A stretch of DNA of 6,494 bases from Candidatus Yanofskybacteria bacterium RIFCSPHIGHO2_02_FULL_50_12 (GTDB lineage: Bacteria; Patescibacteriota; Minisyncoccia; 2-02-FULL-40-12; GWA2-44-9). The position numbers were made by a program, and so were the translations under genes. The stretch lies in assembly GCA_001794525.1 (NCBI GenBank), contig MGJZ01000012.1, positions 4,968-11,461 of the forward strand, read 5' to 3'. Under the pieces are notes generated by a model. It was given only the letters and a program-made list of their open reading frames with translations. It did not search any database and had not been told where the DNA came from. Of this stretch, positions 5,116-6,494 are shown piece by piece (position 1 is the stretch's first letter; the number at the start of each line of letters is the position of its first letter).

Positions 5116-5589
5116 CTACGGAGTCGTCGAAAGGTGAGATTGATAACGCTCTGCAGCTACTCGAACAACATTGAGCATTTGATCAATAGAGAACCCGCAA
5201 TCCTTTCTGTAATTTCCTCCAAAAAGTAACACCAGAGAGGAAGAACTTCTAACTTTAAGTGGAATACCTACTTTTTGAATCTCTGCCTGGAGTCGATCAG
5301 CATCTTCGCTCCCGTCATGTTCCAGTTCTGCTTGAGGATTCCACTTTGACCAATCGCAGACACTCAGATTATTGCTACGCTCCAGCCCAAGTTGTTCCGA
5401 TAATTTAACTGCACTTTCATGTGAAGCGTTCCGAACTTCCATGAGAAGTTCTCCTCCATCCCCCTTGAAGGTAATGGTTTCTTTTTCTGGATCGTACGAA
5501 AGGTAATAACACGACTTCTTCAGAAACTTGCGGATACCTATTCCATGGAGAACTACGTTCCCAACAATTACTCTGTTTAAGTCCTTCAT
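5116..5589 (-). CDS. Hypothetical 157-aa soluble protein, AT-rich orphan
   Basis: I do not recognise a family. There is no signal peptide or membrane segment. The N-terminal part looks strand-rich (NRVIVGNVVLHGIGI, then SYDPEKETITFKGDGGELLMEVRN). A helix follows (SHESAVKLSEQLG), then an acidic linker (ELEHDGSEDADRL, 88-100), then a strand pair around LKVRSSSSLVLLFGG (111-125) and a C-terminal helix (IDQMLNVVRVAAERYQ). Cysteines are at 27, 78 and 131, with no metal-site spacing. The ATG at 5589 follows GAGG (5601-5598) at 8 bases and a putative promoter at 5634-5607. Terminators on both sides make it a single-gene unit. Base use is partly AT-rich (19 of 60 G+C at 5221-5280) compared with the adjoining genes, which may mean a separate origin. 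A signalling or regulatory role would be speculation. Confidence 0.7.
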   Translation of the reverse strand: MKDLNRVIVGNVVLHGIGIRKFLKKSCYYLSYDPEKETITFKGDGGELLMEVRNASHESAVKLSEQLGLERSNNLSVCDWSKWNPQAELEHDGSEDADRLQAEIQKVGIPLKVRSSSSLVLLFGGNYRKDCGFSIDQMLNVVRVAAERYQSHLSTTP

Positions 5590-5606
5590 GCAACACCCCT
5601 CAGGAC

Positions 5607-5634
5607 ATTCTAATAAAGCAGTGGAAATTGAAAA
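5607..5634 (-). promoter_or_regulatory. Putative promoter of the 157-aa gene
   Basis: The minus strand has TTTTCA (5634-5629), a 16-base spacer and TAGAAT (5612-5607, 5 of 6). The -35 overlaps the end of the preceding terminator's stem and its short T-run. The start would be near 5600, at the edge of the GAGGGG Shine-Dalgarno, so the leader would be very short. Confidence 0.4.
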
Positions 5635-5656
5635 GGGGCCCTGAGGCGGGCCCCTT
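5629..5656 (-). terminator. Intrinsic terminator of the ThyX-like gene
   Basis: AAGGGGCCC (5633-5641) and GGGCCCCTT (5648-5656) form a perfect 9-bp stem with a 6-base loop. On the minus strand it is followed by TTCAATTTCC, a short T-rich tail. It starts 2 bases after the stop at 5659. Confidence 0.8.
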
Positions 5657-5658
5657 AC

Positions 5659-6494
5659 CTAGCGCTTGAATACGTCCTCTTCGGCCAGTGGTGTTACTCG
5701 AGACATTCCCACCCCGGGGAAGAACTTTCGAAGCTGTTCGTCCATTTCACATGCCACCTGTCGATATGAGAAATGGCCACCTGGTTTTGAACGCAAGGCG
5801 GTTAAGTACTCCGCCTGGCGGTAATCCATCCGATACAGGGTTCCTGCCCGAAACGCCATGGGAATGAGAAAATGAGCGTTGTTGTAGATACTCTTCTCCA
5901 GATCGGCAATACGTTGCCCGATGATTCCCATCTGGCTTCGAAAGTGTTCTCCCATACCGATTTCATCGATGAGTGTGGGGGTTTCGAAACCGCGAACCAC
6001 GCTGAATCCCTGATGGATCTGCACGCAGTTGAGATGACGATGGAGATCCCGTCGGCCGCCGGTATCCATACACACGTCGAATTGAATCCCGTAGCCGGCG
6101 GCAAAGGCCTTCGGCAGCGGATCATGACGGCCTCTCAACGCGGCCACCTCCGTAACGAGGTCGGTAATTGCTGACTTACCCATTCGAACCGTTGCTTCGT
6201 AGCAGCGCCGCAATGAATCCTGTGAGCCTTCATAGAGCAGTGCCGCAACGATGTCTTGCTGGATATCACCTCCCGGCACTAGACTGACCTCATGATTAGT
6301 CGGAGGAGAACCCGACACGTAGCGCTTTCCAGCTTCTCTGACAAACTGGCGAAGCTTTACGATGAACTCGTTGGGTTCAGCGTATTTGATGAGTGTCGGA
6401 GCCACCGGGCCCTCTTGCCGTTCTTCGGGACAGAACGGCTGATCCACGCTGACCGCCTTTTTGATGCGCATCCCAAGATCCACCAGTTCCAAAT
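5659..6494 (-). CDS. ThyX-like flavin-dependent thymidylate synthase, C-terminal part (cut by window edge)
   Basis: ThyX makes dTMP from dUMP using methylene-tetrahydrofolate, NADPH and FAD. The visible 277-278 residues look like one divergent ThyX domain. APTLIKYAEPNEF (31-43) resembles the ThyX N-terminal strand. RMGKSAITDLV and HDPLPKAF recall the GHxSPxEH region. RRDLHRHLNCVQIHQ (147-161) sits where the signature RHRxxSxNExSxRY is expected but keeps only part of it. NNAHFLIPMAFRAGTLYRMDYRQAEYLTALRS (204-235) matches the LPxxx...R.LxHxxxLR region, and HFSYRQVACEMDEQL follows where ThyX has AQxEIRxxAxxM. The frame has no stop to the right edge and its first possible start is a TTG at 6492, so the true start lies outside, probably with more sequence upstream, perhaps another ThyX domain as in two-domain CPR versions I recall. 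A terminator follows the stop by 2 bases. Family call is moderately sure; activity is uncertain. Confidence 0.75.
   Translation of the reverse strand, partial: LELVDLGMRIKKAVSVDQPFCPEERQEGPVAPTLIKYAEPNEFIVKLRQFVREAGKRYVSGSPPTNHEVSLVPGGDIQQDIVAALLYEGSQDSLRRCYEATVRMGKSAITDLVTEVAALRGRHDPLPKAFAAGYGIQFDVCMDTGGRRDLHRHLNCVQIHQGFSVVRGFETPTLIDEIGMGEHFRSQMGIIGQRIADLEKSIYNNAHFLIPMAFRAGTLYRMDYRQAEYLTALRSKPGGHFSYRQVACEMDEQLRKFFPGVGMSRVTPLAEEDVFKR

Noticed and set aside
1..6494. tRNA genes, rRNA, CRISPR arrays, insertion sequences, riboswitches, phage genes
   Set aside because: I looked for cloverleaf-like segments, regularly spaced direct repeats, transposase motifs and paired terminal repeats and saw none. 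The inverted repeats present are explained as terminators or as the divergent control region.

Overview
The window is a compact bacterial segment with eight protein-coding genes and no RNA genes, mobile elements or CRISPR arrays that I can see. Two genes are confident housekeeping tRNA genes (miaA and gatB). Two belong to deoxynucleotide metabolism: a long two-domain dCTP deaminase-like protein and the C-terminal part of a ThyX-like flavin-dependent thymidylate synthase. Four are small proteins of unknown function, one of them a probable membrane protein. The form of MiaA (an IGLTYR segment where most bacteria have IGYKE), the divergent ThyX-like protein, the tiny intergenic gaps and the orphan small genes suggest Candidatus Patescibacteria (CPR). 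This is inference from memory of family variants, not a database result.

Layout, left to right: a 162-aa orphan (minus); a perfect 36-bp palindromic terminator; a 179-aa membrane protein (minus); a divergent promoter region built around nested inverted repeats; miaA (plus); a 64-aa ribbon-helix-helix-like gene whose 3' end overlaps the miaA 3' end; gatB (minus, probably cotranscribed with the 64-aa gene); a terminator; the dCTP deaminase-like gene (minus); a terminator; a 157-aa AT-rich orphan (minus); a terminator; and the ThyX-like gene (minus), cut by the right window edge.

Transcription looks like a series of separate units. Nearly every minus-strand gene is followed within about 12 bases by an intrinsic terminator, and the next gene's putative -35 box lies in or next to the T-tract of that terminator. 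The gatB/64-aa unit has no intergenic space for a terminator, and its best terminator lies inside the 3' coding end of the convergent miaA gene. The orphan and deoxynucleotide genes have clear Shine-Dalgarno sequences. miaA and gatB have none and sit directly behind their putative promoters, which suggests leaderless or near-leaderless translation.

Functionally, the dCTP deaminase-like and ThyX-like proteins could supply dTMP (dCTP to dUTP to dUMP to dTMP). GatB and MiaA belong to tRNA charging and tRNA modification. I do not see a dedicated new multi-gene system. The most unusual items are the regulatory architecture and the two divergent nucleotide enzymes.
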